64,000 nucleotides of DNA, taken from assembly GCF_027570075.1 (NCBI RefSeq), contig NZ_JAKMUS010000010.1:24039-88038 (forward strand), given 5' to 3'. Numbering within the stretch: the first letter of the stretch is position 1; each line of letters starts with the position of its first letter. Origin of the DNA: Corynebacterium meitnerae. Its GTDB lineage: Bacteria > Actinomycetota > Actinomycetes > Mycobacteriales > Mycobacteriaceae. This document shows, in pieces, positions 1 to 8,254 of the stretch. The translations under genes and the position numbers were made by a program. The notes beneath the pieces are model-generated. The model saw nothing but the letters and a program-made list of their open reading frames with translations. It made no database searches and was not told where the DNA came from.

Positions 1-176
1 ATGCCCTGGACACGGGCAACGCGATAATCATTCGCAGCGTCCCCGGCCGCACCGTCCCCAGCGTCTCCGATCTCCCACCCAAGAATGCGGGAGTAGAAGT
101 AGGCGGACTTTCGCGCCTCCGTCGTAGCCAGGTCGATCCAGTAGGGCATTCCCGGCTGGGCTTGAAAAGCAGGCAT
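1..176 (-). CDS. VOC (glyoxalase/bleomycin-resistance) family protein, N-terminal part
   Basis: Only the first 58 codons are in the window; the gene runs off the left edge. The translation opens MPAFQAQPGMPYWIDLATTE and continues through YFYSRILGWEI, the usual first beta-strand and helix of a vicinal-oxygen-chelate fold (a short-range pattern typical of VOC proteins called 27 kDa antigen or glyoxalase-like). The ATG at 176 lies 3 bases after the stop of the S4 gene, so it is the last visible gene of a five-gene minus-strand operon. The substrate cannot be inferred, and metal ligands further downstream are not visible. Confidence 0.72.
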   Translation of the reverse strand, partial: MPAFQAQPGMPYWIDLATTEARKSAYFYSRILGWEIGDAGDGAAGDAANDYRVARVQG

Positions 177-179
177 GTT

Positions 180-425
180 TTAGGAGTTCCTCCGTTCTTC
201 AGGGGCAGCACCATCGGCCACGATGGTCACGGCGTCACCGGTGGAAGGGACGGAGACCACGTCGCCGTCGACAAGCGATTGGCCCCGCGATGTGGCGGGC
301 TCACCGTTGACATAAATGAGGCCGTCGGCGATCACTTCCTTTGCGTGACCACCGGATTCCACAAGGTTAACGAGCTTAAGAAACTGGCCGAGTTTGATGC
401 TCTGGCCACTGATCTCAACCTCCAT
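180..425 (-). CDS. S4-domain RNA-binding protein (YbcJ-like)
   Basis: An 81-residue protein made almost wholly of one S4 RNA-binding domain: IKLGQFLKLVNLVESGGHAKEVIADG followed by VNGEPATSRGQ is the helix-loop-strand pattern shared with YbcJ/RlbA and the S4 domains of ribosomal protein S4 and pseudouridine synthases. It is cytosolic and probably binds structured RNA or ribosomes; no catalytic domain is present. The ATG at 425 overlaps the TAA of the upstream ybjQ-like gene (TAATG), which points to translational coupling. Family assignment is firm; the physiological target is unknown. Confidence 0.88.
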   Translation of the reverse strand: MEVEISGQSIKLGQFLKLVNLVESGGHAKEVIADGLIYVNGEPATSRGQSLVDGDVVSVPSTGDAVTIVADGAAPEERRNS

Positions 426-745
426 TAGCCCAGCCTGACAGCGGTGCCGGTAGCGGCGACGAACATCATCGAGCCGTCCGCACCCATCGGCGAATAGTCC
501 AACTCAACGCTGACCACGGCATCCGCCCCAATCTGGCGGGCGCGCTCCCACAGCTCATTAAGCGCGCTGTCGCGGGCACCGACCAGCTCCGCCTCCCACG
601 AACTCGCGCGGCCGCCAATCATGTTGCGGATACCCGCACCGATATCTTTGAACATATTCATGCCGGTGATCGTTTCGCCGCCAACGATGCGCATGTACTC
701 AACGATCGTGCGACCTTCAACAGTCGGTGTGGTGGTAAGAATCAT
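425..745 (-). CDS. YbjQ/UPF0145 family protein
   Basis: A 106-residue protein. It carries the YbjQ family signature: an N-terminal TTTPTVEGRTIVEY strand, then GETITGMNMFKDIGAGIRNMIGGR, then ARQIGADAVVSVELDY. These proteins form small pentameric beta/alpha barrels and are annotated as heavy-metal-binding from sequence alone; their role is unproven. An in-frame upstream start at 784 exists, but the ATG at 745 fits the family start (MILTTTP) and overlaps the stop of the LysE gene by 4 nt (ATGA), so it is preferred. It is translationally coupled within the operon. Confidence 0.88.
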   Translation of the reverse strand: MILTTTPTVEGRTIVEYMRIVGGETITGMNMFKDIGAGIRNMIGGRASSWEAELVGARDSALNELWERARQIGADAVVSVELDYSPMGADGSMMFVAATGTAVRLG

Positions 746-1380
746 GCCCCTAAGAATACTTGGAAAACGCTCACAAGCATCCACACAGCCAACGCGACAA
801 AAACAATGCCCGTGACCAGGTCAACCACGTGCCCCCAACGTGCCAAAAAGCCAGCAAGCTTATCCACGAGCACCGCAAACCCCACAAACCACCCAAACCC
901 AATGACCACCAGCGTGACCAGGATGAGCAGCGTCCACTCCCACCCCATGCCCGGGGTGATGAACTGAGCGAACACGGCACCGAAGAACAGCACCGCCTTG
1001 GGGTTGGACAAGTTGGTGTACACCCCGATGCGCAGGGCCTGGGCAGTGGTGAGTTCTTTGCTGTCTGTTTGAGCGGTCACCTGCAGTTTTTGTGCTGAAA
1101 GACCGGCACGTATGGCCCCCACACCCATGGTGAGAAGGTAGATGCCGCCGATGAGCTGCAGCACCGCCAGCACCTCAGGCACCGCCTTGATCAGGGCACT
1201 CAGACCCAGAAGCGACGCCGCGATCCAGACGGTGTTGCCCAGCATGATGCCCACGGCGCAGGCCACACCGATGGCGCGGGACTTGGCCCCTAACCGGATG
1301 ATCTGCACCAGGTCCGGGCCGGGGCTGGCGATGGCGGCAACCCAAATGCCCACCAGCGCCGCGTACGTAGACAAAGTCAC
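742..1380 (-). CDS. LysE/RhtB family amino-acid exporter
   Basis: 212 residues with about six hydrophobic segments and the LysE-family motif SPGPD near residues 19-23 in the first loop, followed by GAKSRAIG and GIMLGN. Members export amino acids or small metabolites through the inner membrane using the proton gradient. The start is a GTG at 1380, 3 bases after the stop of the upstream SDR gene, so both are probably co-transcribed. The substrate cannot be predicted from sequence; the lysine exporter proper (LysE with LysG next to it) is not indicated because no LysR regulator adjoins. Confidence 0.85.
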   Translation of the reverse strand: MTLSTYAALVGIWVAAIASPGPDLVQIIRLGAKSRAIGVACAVGIMLGNTVWIAASLLGLSALIKAVPEVLAVLQLIGGIYLLTMGVGAIRAGLSAQKLQVTAQTDSKELTTAQALRIGVYTNLSNPKAVLFFGAVFAQFITPGMGWEWTLLILVTLVVIGFGWFVGFAVLVDKLAGFLARWGHVVDLVTGIVFVALAVWMLVSVFQVFLGA

Positions 1381-1383
1381 GGT

Positions 1384-2097
1384 TTAGCGCTCTGCCTGGT
1401 CCGTCGGCATGATGTTCATCGTGTCGATATTCACATGCTTCGGCAGCGACGCCACCCAGCGGATCGCCTCCGCGATGTCCTCGGCAGTGAGGTTGAGTTT
1501 GCCCTCGTAGACCGCCGCGGCACGCTCGGTGTCTCCGGCGAAGCGGTTGATGGAGAAGTCCGTTTTCACCCGACCCGGGTCAATTTCGGTGATGCGGATG
1601 GGGGTGGACTCCTCTTCACGCCTAAAAGCACGTGTGAGCGCGCGCAACCCGAACTTGGCGGCGTTGTATCCGCTGCCACCTGGGTACGCGTCCCACCCGG
1701 CGATGGAGCCGACATTGACCACGAGGCCCTCCGCCGCCACGAGCTGCGGGTACAGCGCCTTAATCATGCGCATCGTGCCCATGACGTTGGTCTGGTACAT
1801 CCAGTCCCAATCCTCCGGGTTGGCATCGCGCAGGAAGTCCAGCCCGCGCGCGCCGCCCGCGTTGTTGACCAGCAGGTCCACGCGATCGAGCTGGGCAGCG
1901 AGCTTGTCCACGCTCTCCTGATCCGTCACGTCCAAGCCCACGCCCACGCCACCGATCTCGGCGGCGATACGCTCGCACTCCTCCGCGCGGCGGGCCGCAA
2001 CGTAGACGGTCCAGCCGTCGGCGGCCAGGGCGCGGGCCGTGGCCTCCCCAATACCGGCGGAGCCGCCGGTAACTACTGCGATCTTCTTCTCAGCCAT
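1384..2097 (-). CDS. SDR-family NAD(P)-dependent oxidoreductase
   Basis: A 237-residue classical short-chain dehydrogenase. It has the glycine-rich TGGSAGIGEA nucleotide loop at residues 10-19, NNAGG at 78-82, catalytic Ser131, and Tyr144-x-x-x-Lys148. Overall it resembles YdfG-type enzymes that oxidise 3-hydroxy acids such as L-allo-threonine or serine with NADP, but the substrate is an inference. The ATG at 2097 sits 7 nt after a TAGACT -10 box (2105-2110) with no ribosome-binding site, so the transcript is probably leaderless and this promoter drives the downstream operon (LysE, YbjQ, S4, VOC). Confidence 0.87.
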   Translation of the reverse strand: MAEKKIAVVTGGSAGIGEATARALAADGWTVYVAARRAEECERIAAEIGGVGVGLDVTDQESVDKLAAQLDRVDLLVNNAGGARGLDFLRDANPEDWDWMYQTNVMGTMRMIKALYPQLVAAEGLVVNVGSIAGWDAYPGGSGYNAAKFGLRALTRAFRREEESTPIRITEIDPGRVKTDFSINRFAGDTERAAAVYEGKLNLTAEDIAEAIRWVASLPKHVNIDTMNIMPTDQAER

Positions 2098-2104
2098 GCA
2101 GCTG

Positions 2105-2110
2105 AGTCTA
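2105..2110 (-). promoter_or_regulatory. Putative -10 box of the SDR operon (leaderless)
   Basis: TAGACT on the minus strand lies exactly 7 nt before the ATG at 2097, the usual spacing of an actinobacterial -10 hexamer to a transcription start that coincides with the start codon. No clear -35 element is seen. Confidence 0.5.
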
Positions 2111-2121
2111 TCCCCCGAAAG

Positions 2122-2913
2122 CTAGCTCGCCTTCTCTTCGTCGAATTCGTCGAATTTGTCAGCGTACAGGTCCCACAGTGTCTCCACCGCCCAATCGAGG
2201 GCATCATCCGGTGTCATAGCCCTATGATTGTCCAGCTTGAACACCCCAAACCGTGTCCGGTCGAGCCCATCCAGCGCTGCCTTCGCATCCCCACGTTGGA
2301 TCTTGCGGAAGAACTTGTCCATCTCCCGTGCAATCTGCCGGCGCTGCTGGCGTGGCAACGGCGGCAACAACGGACTCGGGTCTCCCAAACTGCGGCCGGT
2401 CAAACGCCCATTCTCCTCGTTGTAAACGCACACGACCAGCGGATAGTGCTCTTCCTCATTCGGCCAGTAGTCCACCGTGAACGATTCAAAGGACTCCGGG
2501 TAGTACTCCAGCAACGGGAGGACGAACCCGTCCATCATCAGGTCCACTGCATTCTGCGGGCTCTCCGCCAGAATCGGCGGGTGGGCCTTCAACGTGATTG
2601 CCCCCACCATGTCTCCCTCACCAATCTCCCCTACCCCGTGAACTCCATAGGGGTTCACGGGGTACCCGTCGCGAAGCAAGGAAGCTGTTTGCATGCGTTT
2701 CTCCGCGGATTGGCGGAAGATCCCATCGATGATGTCTTCGAGGTGCTCAATGACCACCTCGTCGTGCTGCCACGGCGCCGCCGGGTGGTCCGGATCGAGC
2801 ACGGTACCGACCATCTTCCCCGCCTTTGAATCGAACGCCATGACCGCCACAGGAAACTCGTAGGCGTCGTCGATATCTGGTTGGTAATGAAATGTGTATG
2901 TGTTAATAAGCAT
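2122..2913 (-). CDS. Conserved-looking hypothetical protein, acidic, cytosolic
   Basis: 263 residues, rich in Asp/Glu, with no signal peptide or membrane segment. I do not recognise a domain. The N-terminus alternates beta-like stretches (INTYTFHYQP, PVAVMAFDS); the C-terminus is helical with a basic patch (RQQRRQIAREMDKFFRKIQRG) before an acidic end. The ATG at 2913 has a good AAGGGGG ribosome-binding site. The gene is divergent from hrpB and not obviously operonic with the downstream SDR, which has its own -10 box. The clear RBS and full-length frame support a real gene; its function is unknown. Confidence 0.7.
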   Translation of the reverse strand: MLINTYTFHYQPDIDDAYEFPVAVMAFDSKAGKMVGTVLDPDHPAAPWQHDEVVIEHLEDIIDGIFRQSAEKRMQTASLLRDGYPVNPYGVHGVGEIGEGDMVGAITLKAHPPILAESPQNAVDLMMDGFVLPLLEYYPESFESFTVDYWPNEEEHYPLVVCVYNEENGRLTGRSLGDPSPLLPPLPRQQRRQIAREMDKFFRKIQRGDAKAALDGLDRTRFGVFKLDNHRAMTPDDALDWAVETLWDLYADKFDEFDEEKAS

Positions 2914-2991
2914 GTTTTCCCCCTTCGTTTTTCAGCCTAAAAGCACGCGCGCGGCGGAGTAAAGGGAAAATTGTCCACTCTTGTGTGCATG

Positions 2992-2997
2992 TAGATT
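2992..2997 (+). promoter_or_regulatory. Putative -10 box of hrpB (leaderless)
   Basis: TAGATT ends 7 nt before the GTG at 3005. This decides the hrpB start, because no Shine-Dalgarno sequence precedes either the GTG or the further-upstream TTG at 2981. Confidence 0.5.
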
Positions 2998-3004
2998 TGT
3001 CTGC

Positions 3005-5257
3005 GTGTCACACTTCGATCTCGCCGCCATCGGGGCGGGCTTGCCGGTCGCGGGCATGGTGGATTCGCTGCCCGCGTGCGGTCCCGTCGTGGTCGAAGCA
3101 CCGCCAGGAACAGGTAAAACAACGCTCGTGCCGCCCGCGATCAGCAACCTCGTGGACGGCACCACACTCGTCACCGCACCACGCCGCGTTGCGGTTCGTG
3201 CGGCTGCACGTCGCCTTTCGCTTCTCGACGCCTCCCCCCTCGGCACCCGCATCGGCTACTCCATCCGCGGCGAACACAAAGACGGCTCGCTGGTGGAGTT
3301 TGTTACTCCGGGTGTGCTGCTCAACCGCCTACTCAAAGACCCGGAACTGACCGGCGTGGGCGCGGTGGTGATCGATGAGGTCCACGAACGCCAGCTGGAC
3401 ACTGACGTGGTCCTGGCCATGCTGATGGAGGTGGCCTACCTACGCGATGACCTCTACTTGGCCGCCATGTCCGCCACCTTGGACGCCCAAGCGCTGGCCG
3501 ACCATATGGGAGCGCAGGTGGTATCCACGGAGTCCGTCATCCACCCCTTGGATGTGAGCTACCACCCGCACCCCGGCCGCGCGGAGGGCACCCGGGAGTT
3601 CTACGAGCACGTGGCGGACCTGGCTGCTGGGGCTCCCGCTTCAGAGCGCACTCTCGTCTTCGTGCCGGGCGTGCGCGAAGTGGAGCTGGTGTGCAGCCAC
3701 CTGCCCGACGCCGCGCCGTTGCACGGCCGGTTGACCTCCCGCGAACAAGACGTCGCGCTGGATGGGGATGCCCCCGTGGTGGTTGCTACCTCGATTGCGG
3801 AGTCCTCCATCACCGTCCCCGGCGTCCGCCGCGTCGTGGATGCTGGCCTCTCCCGCGTTCCCCGGCGCGATGCTAGCCGCGCCATGACGGGACTGGTCAC
3901 CGTCTCCGCCGCCACCACCAGTGCGGACCAGCGCGCCGGTCGCGCAGGCCGTCTGGGACCCGGCACGGTTCTGCGGGCGTACTCGCAGTCGGACTACCAG
4001 CACTTCGCTGCAGACATCGCCCCAGAAATCACCACAGCGGATCTCACCTCCGCAGCGCTGACGATGGCGGCGTGGGGGTCCCCAGACCTGCCGCTGCTTA
4101 CCCCACCACCGGCTGCGGCATTGGATGCGGCGCACGCGACCCTGCGCGCGCTGGGTGCGCTGGATGCGGATAACACCATCACCACCCACGGCCGCCGGCT
4201 GGCCGCCATGCCGATGGACCCCCGCCTGGGCACCGCACTCCTGCGCCACGGCTCGGGTGCCGCGGCGACTGTTGCGGCTTTGACGGAGGGTCTCAGCGGG
4301 GACCTCAGCCGAGCTCGGGCGCCGAAGCGGGTGGTGGACAGGCTGGCACGGCTTGTGGATAGCTCCGCCCCGGTCCCGGCTGGCGACGTCGTGGCCACAG
4401 CCTTCCCGGAATGGGTAGCCAAGCAACAGGGCGGGCGCGAATATCTCCTGGCCAACGGCACACGCGCCACCCTGGACAGCAGCATCACCCCCACGGAATG
4501 GATCGCTGCCGCCGAAGTACAACTCACCCGCGGCGGCGCCATCATCCGCTCCGCTGCACCCACCGAGCTGCCCACGGACCGCATCGAGGAGCGCACGCGC
4601 GCCTCACTCGTTGACGGCAAAGTCCGTGCGCGTCGCACCACCACCATCGGTGCCATCGAGCTGACCTCCACACCCGTCACTCTCACCCCCGAGGACGCTG
4701 CCGAAGCACTGGCCGGCATCACCTTCGACCAATTCCCGCTCACCGAAAAGGCCCAGGCCCTCAAACACCGCCTCGACTTCCTCCACGCCCAACACGGCGA
4801 TCCCTGGCCTGATGTCACTCAGGGCGACTACACCCCCGAAATCCAGCAGCTGGCCAGGGGCGCCACCCTGAAAAACCTAGACATGCACGCCGCGCTCATG
4901 CGCCAGCTGCCCTGGCCCGAAGCAACCCGGATGGATGAACTCGCCCCCGAAAGGCTCGCCGTACCCTCCGGCTCCCACCCTCGCATCGACTACTCCACCG
5001 GGCGGCCCATCGTCCGGGTGAAGTTGCAGGAGTGTTTTGGGTTGGTGGGGAGCCCGTCGATAAGCAATATGCCCGTGCTTTTCCACCTCCTCTCCCCCGC
5101 GGGCCGCGAACTCGCGGTGACCGACGACCTGGAGAGTTTCTGGAACGGCCCCTACCAAGACGTGCGCAAAGAAATGCGCGGCCGCTACCCCAAACACCCC
5201 TGGCCCGAAGACCCCTGGACCGCGCAAGCCACCGCGCGCACCAAAAACCGGATGTGA
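3005..5257 (+). CDS. hrpB: ATP-dependent helicase HrpB (DEAH-box)
   Basis: A 750-residue superfamily 2 helicase. It has Walker A (EAPPGTGKTT) near the N-terminus, a DEVH Walker B box (VVIDEVHERQ), motif III (SAT in AAMSATLDA) and motif VI (QRAGRAGRLGPG). These are followed by the helicase-associated domain and the C-terminal HrpB domain ending in HPWPEDPW, a hallmark of the family. HrpB proteins are RNA/DNA-dependent ATPases of poorly defined role. An in-frame TTG at 2981 would add 8 residues, but the GTG at 3005 is favoured by the -10 box 7 nt upstream. Length is a little short of the 800-residue proteobacterial homologues. Confidence 0.93.
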   Translation: MSHFDLAAIGAGLPVAGMVDSLPACGPVVVEAPPGTGKTTLVPPAISNLVDGTTLVTAPRRVAVRAAARRLSLLDASPLGTRIGYSIRGEHKDGSLVEFVTPGVLLNRLLKDPELTGVGAVVIDEVHERQLDTDVVLAMLMEVAYLRDDLYLAAMSATLDAQALADHMGAQVVSTESVIHPLDVSYHPHPGRAEGTREFYEHVADLAAGAPASERTLVFVPGVREVELVCSHLPDAAPLHGRLTSREQDVALDGDAPVVVATSIAESSITVPGVRRVVDAGLSRVPRRDASRAMTGLVTVSAATTSADQRAGRAGRLGPGTVLRAYSQSDYQHFAADIAPEITTADLTSAALTMAAWGSPDLPLLTPPPAAALDAAHATLRALGALDADNTITTHGRRLAAMPMDPRLGTALLRHGSGAAATVAALTEGLSGDLSRARAPKRVVDRLARLVDSSAPVPAGDVVATAFPEWVAKQQGGREYLLANGTRATLDSSITPTEWIAAAEVQLTRGGAIIRSAAPTELPTDRIEERTRASLVDGKVRARRTTTIGAIELTSTPVTLTPEDAAEALAGITFDQFPLTEKAQALKHRLDFLHAQHGDPWPDVTQGDYTPEIQQLARGATLKNLDMHAALMRQLPWPEATRMDELAPERLAVPSGSHPRIDYSTGRPIVRVKLQECFGLVGSPSISNMPVLFHLLSPAGRELAVTDDLESFWNGPYQDVRKEMRGRYPKHPWPEDPWTAQATARTKNRM

Positions 5258-5260
5258 GCT

Positions 5261-5575
5261 TTAAGCCGACTCCAAAGGCGCAATGTCCTTGATGCTGTCC
5301 CCCAACGCCCTCCGGCCCACACGAAGGTCATAGTTGGACTGCAGATTCATCCAAAACGCCTCAGTCGTACTAAAGAACCGCGCTAGACGAATAGCTAAGT
5401 CTGCATCCAGGCCGCGACGCTCGTTCACAAGATCATCCACGACCTCAGCAGGAACATGAATGGCCTCCGCGAGTGTCTGGCCGGATAGTTCAAACCCAGC
5501 CAGGAACTCGAGCCGGAGCACCTCCCCCGGATGGACCGGATCAATGAAGTCAGTGGTAGTCAACGAGTTCAACAT
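5261..5575 (-). CDS. higA: HigA-type antitoxin (XRE family)
   Basis: 104 residues. PVHPGEVLRLEFLAGFELSGQTLAEAIHVP is the standard opening of HigA antitoxins, with an HTH spanning about residues 25-70, followed by LAIRLARFFSTTEAFWMNLQSNYDL. HigA neutralises the HigB mRNA interferase and represses the pair's own promoter. The ATG at 5575 lies inside the 3' end of higB (26-nt overlap) and has an AAAGGAG ribosome-binding site, so the genes are in the toxin-first order typical of higBA. hrpB ends 3 nt from its stop, tail to tail. Confidence 0.92.
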   Translation of the reverse strand: MLNSLTTTDFIDPVHPGEVLRLEFLAGFELSGQTLAEAIHVPAEVVDDLVNERRGLDADLAIRLARFFSTTEAFWMNLQSNYDLRVGRRALGDSIKDIAPLESA

Positions 5576-5831
5576 TCTCTGCTCCTTTGTCCTTCCATGT
5601 GAAACACAGCCTCCATTGCTGATTCACTCTAATACTGTATTGGCCGATCCGGTCACCTTTGAGCCGCTCTAACCTGTTTCCAGGTGGAACGCGCAAATCG
5701 TTAATACCCTCGGCCGCATCGAGGACCTCAAGCTTCCTTAAGGCCACTCGCTGTAGATTTCGGTCGAATCCCTTGACATACACTCCTGCCCAAATACGGG
5801 CAGTCGTTGGGTCTTTGAAGTTCCTAATCAC
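5550..5831 (-). CDS. higB: HigB-type toxin (RelE-superfamily mRNA interferase)
   Basis: 93 residues beginning VIRNFKDPTT at a GTG preceded by GGGGGTGG. The family pattern is complete: LRKLEVLDAAEGINDLRVPPGNRLERLKGDRIGQYSIRVNQQWRLCF ending VELVDYH, which carries the basic residues and the Gln/Trp/Arg region used for ribosome-dependent mRNA cleavage in HigB. A longer frame extends to 5918 but lacks family similarity in its first 29 codons, so the GTG at 5831 is chosen. It appears intact, and so should be active. Confidence 0.92.
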   Translation of the reverse strand: MIRNFKDPTTARIWAGVYVKGFDRNLQRVALRKLEVLDAAEGINDLRVPPGNRLERLKGDRIGQYSIRVNQQWRLCFTWKDKGAENVELVDYH

Positions 5832-5907
5832 ATATCCACCCCCAAATGATTTGACGTAAATGCAGCATAAAGTCCAATGACGACACGCTCTCAACGAAAT
5901 TAGAACG

Positions 5908-5950
5908 GTTATCCACACCCCTGATCGATTTCTAATTTTTTATAGAAATC
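5908..5950. promoter_or_regulatory. Divergent regulatory region with an inverted repeat and a DnaA box
   Basis: Between higB and the antiporter gene lies an inverted repeat, GATTTCTA (5926-5933) and TAGAAATC (5943-5950), with a 9-nt AT-rich loop. A perfect TTATCCACA (5908-5916) lies beside it. The palindrome is well placed for HigA autorepression or for control of the antiporter, but neither is shown. A TATGTT -10-like hexamer at 5964-5969 lies 8 nt before the antiporter ATG. Confidence 0.35.
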
Positions 5951-5977
5951 AGCGGGCACCCAGTATGTTTAAGCGTT

Positions 5978-7492
5978 ATGACTAACGCCCACAGCGCGCC
6001 CGGCACACAGAGCGCAACAAGTGCAGTAAACCGCGCGAACACAGTGACCATCTGGACGCTGGTCTCCTTGATCATCGGCTCCACCGTCGGTTCCGGCATC
6101 TTCGCTTTGCCGCAGAACATTGCGTCCGTGGCCAGCCCCGGCGCGATGCTCATCGGTTGGGTTATCGCTGGTGTGGGCATGTTGTCCATCGCGTTCGTGT
6201 TCCAGATCCTGGCGCGGCGCAAGCCGAACCTGGACTCCGGCGTGTACTCCTACGTGCGCGCGGGCCTGGGCGATTTCATCGGGTTTACCGCTGGTTGGGG
6301 CTACTGGCTGGGGTCCGTCATGGCGCAGGTGGGCTACGCCACCCTGTTCTTTGGCACCGCGGGCCACTACTTGCCGTTCTTCAACCAGGACAATCCGTGG
6401 GCGCTGGCCATCGCGGTGTCGGTGCTCACCTGGGGTATCTTCTTCGCGCTCACCCGCGGTGTGAAGCAGGCGGCGGTAATGAACCTGGTCACCACCATTG
6501 CGAAGTTGGTGCCGATCCTCGCGTTCATTGTGCTCATCGCCTTCGTGGGCTTCAGCTGGGACAAGTTCACCCTGGACTTCTGGGGGGCGGAATCCGGCAT
6601 CCCGCTGCAGGAGCAGATCCAGGGCATCATGCTGTTCACGGTGTGGGTGTTCATCGGTATCGAGGGTGCCTCCGTGTACTCCAAGCAGGCACGTTCGCGT
6701 AAGGACATTGGTCGTGCGACGGTCATCGGCTTCCTGTCGGTGCTCGCGCTGCTCGTTGCCGTATCGACGCTTTCCTACGGCGTCCTCACCCGCGAAGAAC
6801 TCGCCGCCCTGCCGTCCAACTCCATGGGTGCCGTGCTTGAAGCAGCCGTTGGCCCGTGGGGTGGCGCGCTGATCTCCATCGGCCTGTGCCTGTCCGTGCT
6901 GGGTGCGTACATCTCCTGGCAGATGCTGTGCGCGGAGCCGATCGTCATGATGGCCAGCGACAACCTCCTGCCGGGGAAGCTCGCCCAGAAGAACGCCAAC
7001 GGTGCACCGTTCATGGCGCAGCTGCTGTCCACCAGCGTGGTGCAGTTCTTCGTCATCGTGTTCTTCGCCAACGAGACGTCCTACAACGCCATGGTGCAGC
7101 TGGCCACGATCATGTACCTGCTGCCGTACATCTTCTCGTCGCTGTACCTTGTGCTCCTCGCCGTCCGCGGCAAGGGCCTGTCGCACCCCCACGCCGGAAC
7201 GCGTTTCGACGACTCCGGCCCCACCGTCTCCTCCTCCGACAACCGCCGCCACCTGGTCATCGGCATCATCGGCTTCATCTACTCACTGTGGCTCATCTAC
7301 GCCGCCGACCCGGTGTACGTCCTCTTCGGCGCGTTGGCCGTGATCCCGGGCCTGATCGCCTACGTGTGGACCCGCCTGGCGCAGCGCGAGAAGCCCTTCA
7401 ACACCTTCGAATGGGCCGTGGTCCTCGTGGTCGTGGTCGGCGCGATCTTTGCCATCGTGGGCCTGCTGAACGGCTCCTTGGTGCTCGATTAA
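5978..7492 (+). CDS. APA-family basic amino-acid/polyamine antiporter (ArcD/AdiC-like)
   Basis: 504 residues with 12-13 predicted membrane helices. The first helix carries IIGSTVGSGIFALPQNIA, the GSGIF substrate-backbone loop of APC transporters. The stretch from VSLIIGS to SGVYSYVRAGLGDFIGF and the HAGTRFDDSG linker fit the basic amino-acid antiporter branch (arginine/ornithine or lysine/cadaverine exchange). No arginine deiminase genes adjoin, so the exchanged pair is uncertain. The ATG at 5978 lacks a ribosome-binding site and lies 8 nt after TATGTT, consistent with a leaderless mRNA. The downstream TauE gene is convergent and overlaps by 4 nt. Confidence 0.88.
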   Translation: MTNAHSAPGTQSATSAVNRANTVTIWTLVSLIIGSTVGSGIFALPQNIASVASPGAMLIGWVIAGVGMLSIAFVFQILARRKPNLDSGVYSYVRAGLGDFIGFTAGWGYWLGSVMAQVGYATLFFGTAGHYLPFFNQDNPWALAIAVSVLTWGIFFALTRGVKQAAVMNLVTTIAKLVPILAFIVLIAFVGFSWDKFTLDFWGAESGIPLQEQIQGIMLFTVWVFIGIEGASVYSKQARSRKDIGRATVIGFLSVLALLVAVSTLSYGVLTREELAALPSNSMGAVLEAAVGPWGGALISIGLCLSVLGAYISWQMLCAEPIVMMASDNLLPGKLAQKNANGAPFMAQLLSTSVVQFFVIVFFANETSYNAMVQLATIMYLLPYIFSSLYLVLLAVRGKGLSHPHAGTRFDDSGPTVSSSDNRRHLVIGIIGFIYSLWLIYAADPVYVLFGALAVIPGLIAYVWTRLAQREKPFNTFEWAVVLVVVVGAIFAIVGLLNGSLVLD

Positions 7493-8229
7493 AGATCGAG
7501 CGCCAGGTAGACCGTCAGCACCACCACCAGGGTGAGCATGGCGTAACGCACCAGTTTCGCCCCGCCACCCAGCACCGTCCGGGCGCCGATCTGCGCGCCC
7601 ACAATATTGGCCGCGGCGAGAGACAACGCCAGCGGCCAATTAACGTATCCGGCCGCGATGAACACGCCCAAGGCACCCAGGTTCGTGGCGGTGTTCACCA
7701 CCTTGGCCATCGCCGCCGAACGCAGGAAGTTCTGGGCGAACAACGCCGTGAAGCCCATGATGAGAAACATGCCTGTGCCGGGGCCAAAGGCGCCGTCGTA
7801 AAACCCCACCGCTGCCGCCAGGCACACCCCGCCGGCGAGGCGGGCGCGCGTGACTATCGGCTCAGACTCATGGGTGCCAAACTCAGGCTTGAACGCCACG
7901 AAGATCCCCACGGCCACGAGCAGGGTGAGGATGAGGGGGCGGATAAGGGCGTCGCTAATCAGCGAAGCGAGCAGCGCACCACCCGCCGACAGCACACCCG
8001 CGATGAGCGCGTAAGCCCACGTGCGGCGGGGAACGCCCACTCGGCGGACCATGGTGAACGCCGCCGACGCGGTGCCGGAGACCGACGCCACCTTATTCGT
8101 CGCCAGAACCGCCGCCCCCGGCAACGGCGTGCCCGCCATGAGCACCGGGATGAGGATCAAACCCCCACCGCCAATCACCGCATCCACCCAACCGGCAAGC
8201 GCGGCGGCGGCGAGCAATAGGGCGATCAT
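7489..8229 (-). CDS. TSUP (TauE/SafE) family membrane transporter
   Basis: 246 residues with about seven to eight hydrophobic helices. The start MIALLLAAAALAGWVDAVIGGGGLILIPVL, with ATNKVASVSGTASAAF following, is the diagnostic first half of the sulfite exporter TauE/SafE family; GFYDGAFGPGTGMFLI is the second-half repeat. Members move sulfite, sulfoacetate or other organic anions outward. A longer in-frame upstream extension to 8409 runs through the divergent AbrB gene's start region and is rejected in favour of the ATG at 8229, where family similarity begins. Confidence 0.9.
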   Translation of the reverse strand: MIALLLAAAALAGWVDAVIGGGGLILIPVLMAGTPLPGAAVLATNKVASVSGTASAAFTMVRRVGVPRRTWAYALIAGVLSAGGALLASLISDALIRPLILTLLVAVGIFVAFKPEFGTHESEPIVTRARLAGGVCLAAAVGFYDGAFGPGTGMFLIMGFTALFAQNFLRSAAMAKVVNTATNLGALGVFIAAGYVNWPLALSLAAANIVGAQIGARTVLGGGAKLVRYAMLTLVVVLTVYLALDL

Positions 8230-8241
8230 GGTCGCCCACGC

Positions 8242-8247
8242 TACTAT
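8242..8247 (+). promoter_or_regulatory. Putative -10 box of the AbrB-family gene (leaderless)
   Basis: TACTAT ends 7 nt before the GTG at 8255. The ATGs at 8228 and 8246 lie upstream of or inside this hexamer and would be untranscribed if it is used. Confidence 0.5.
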
Positions 8248-8254
8248 GCCAACC

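Noticed and set aside
1435..2829. Large frame antisense to the SDR and hypothetical genes
   Set aside because: A GC-rich shadow frame spanning two real genes and their gap, with no domain and no ribosome-binding site. The same applies to long antisense frames over pknB (34729-36831), gcdH (48043-50016) and metE (50462-52546).
2981..3004. Longer N-terminus of HrpB from a TTG at 2981
   Set aside because: The added residues (MCACRFVC) are not family-like, and a -10 box lies inside this stretch, 7 nt before the GTG at 3005.
5834..5918. Extended HigB N-terminus
   Set aside because: The 29 extra residues have no family similarity and run through the promoter palindrome region's edge; GGGGGTGG marks the GTG at 5831.
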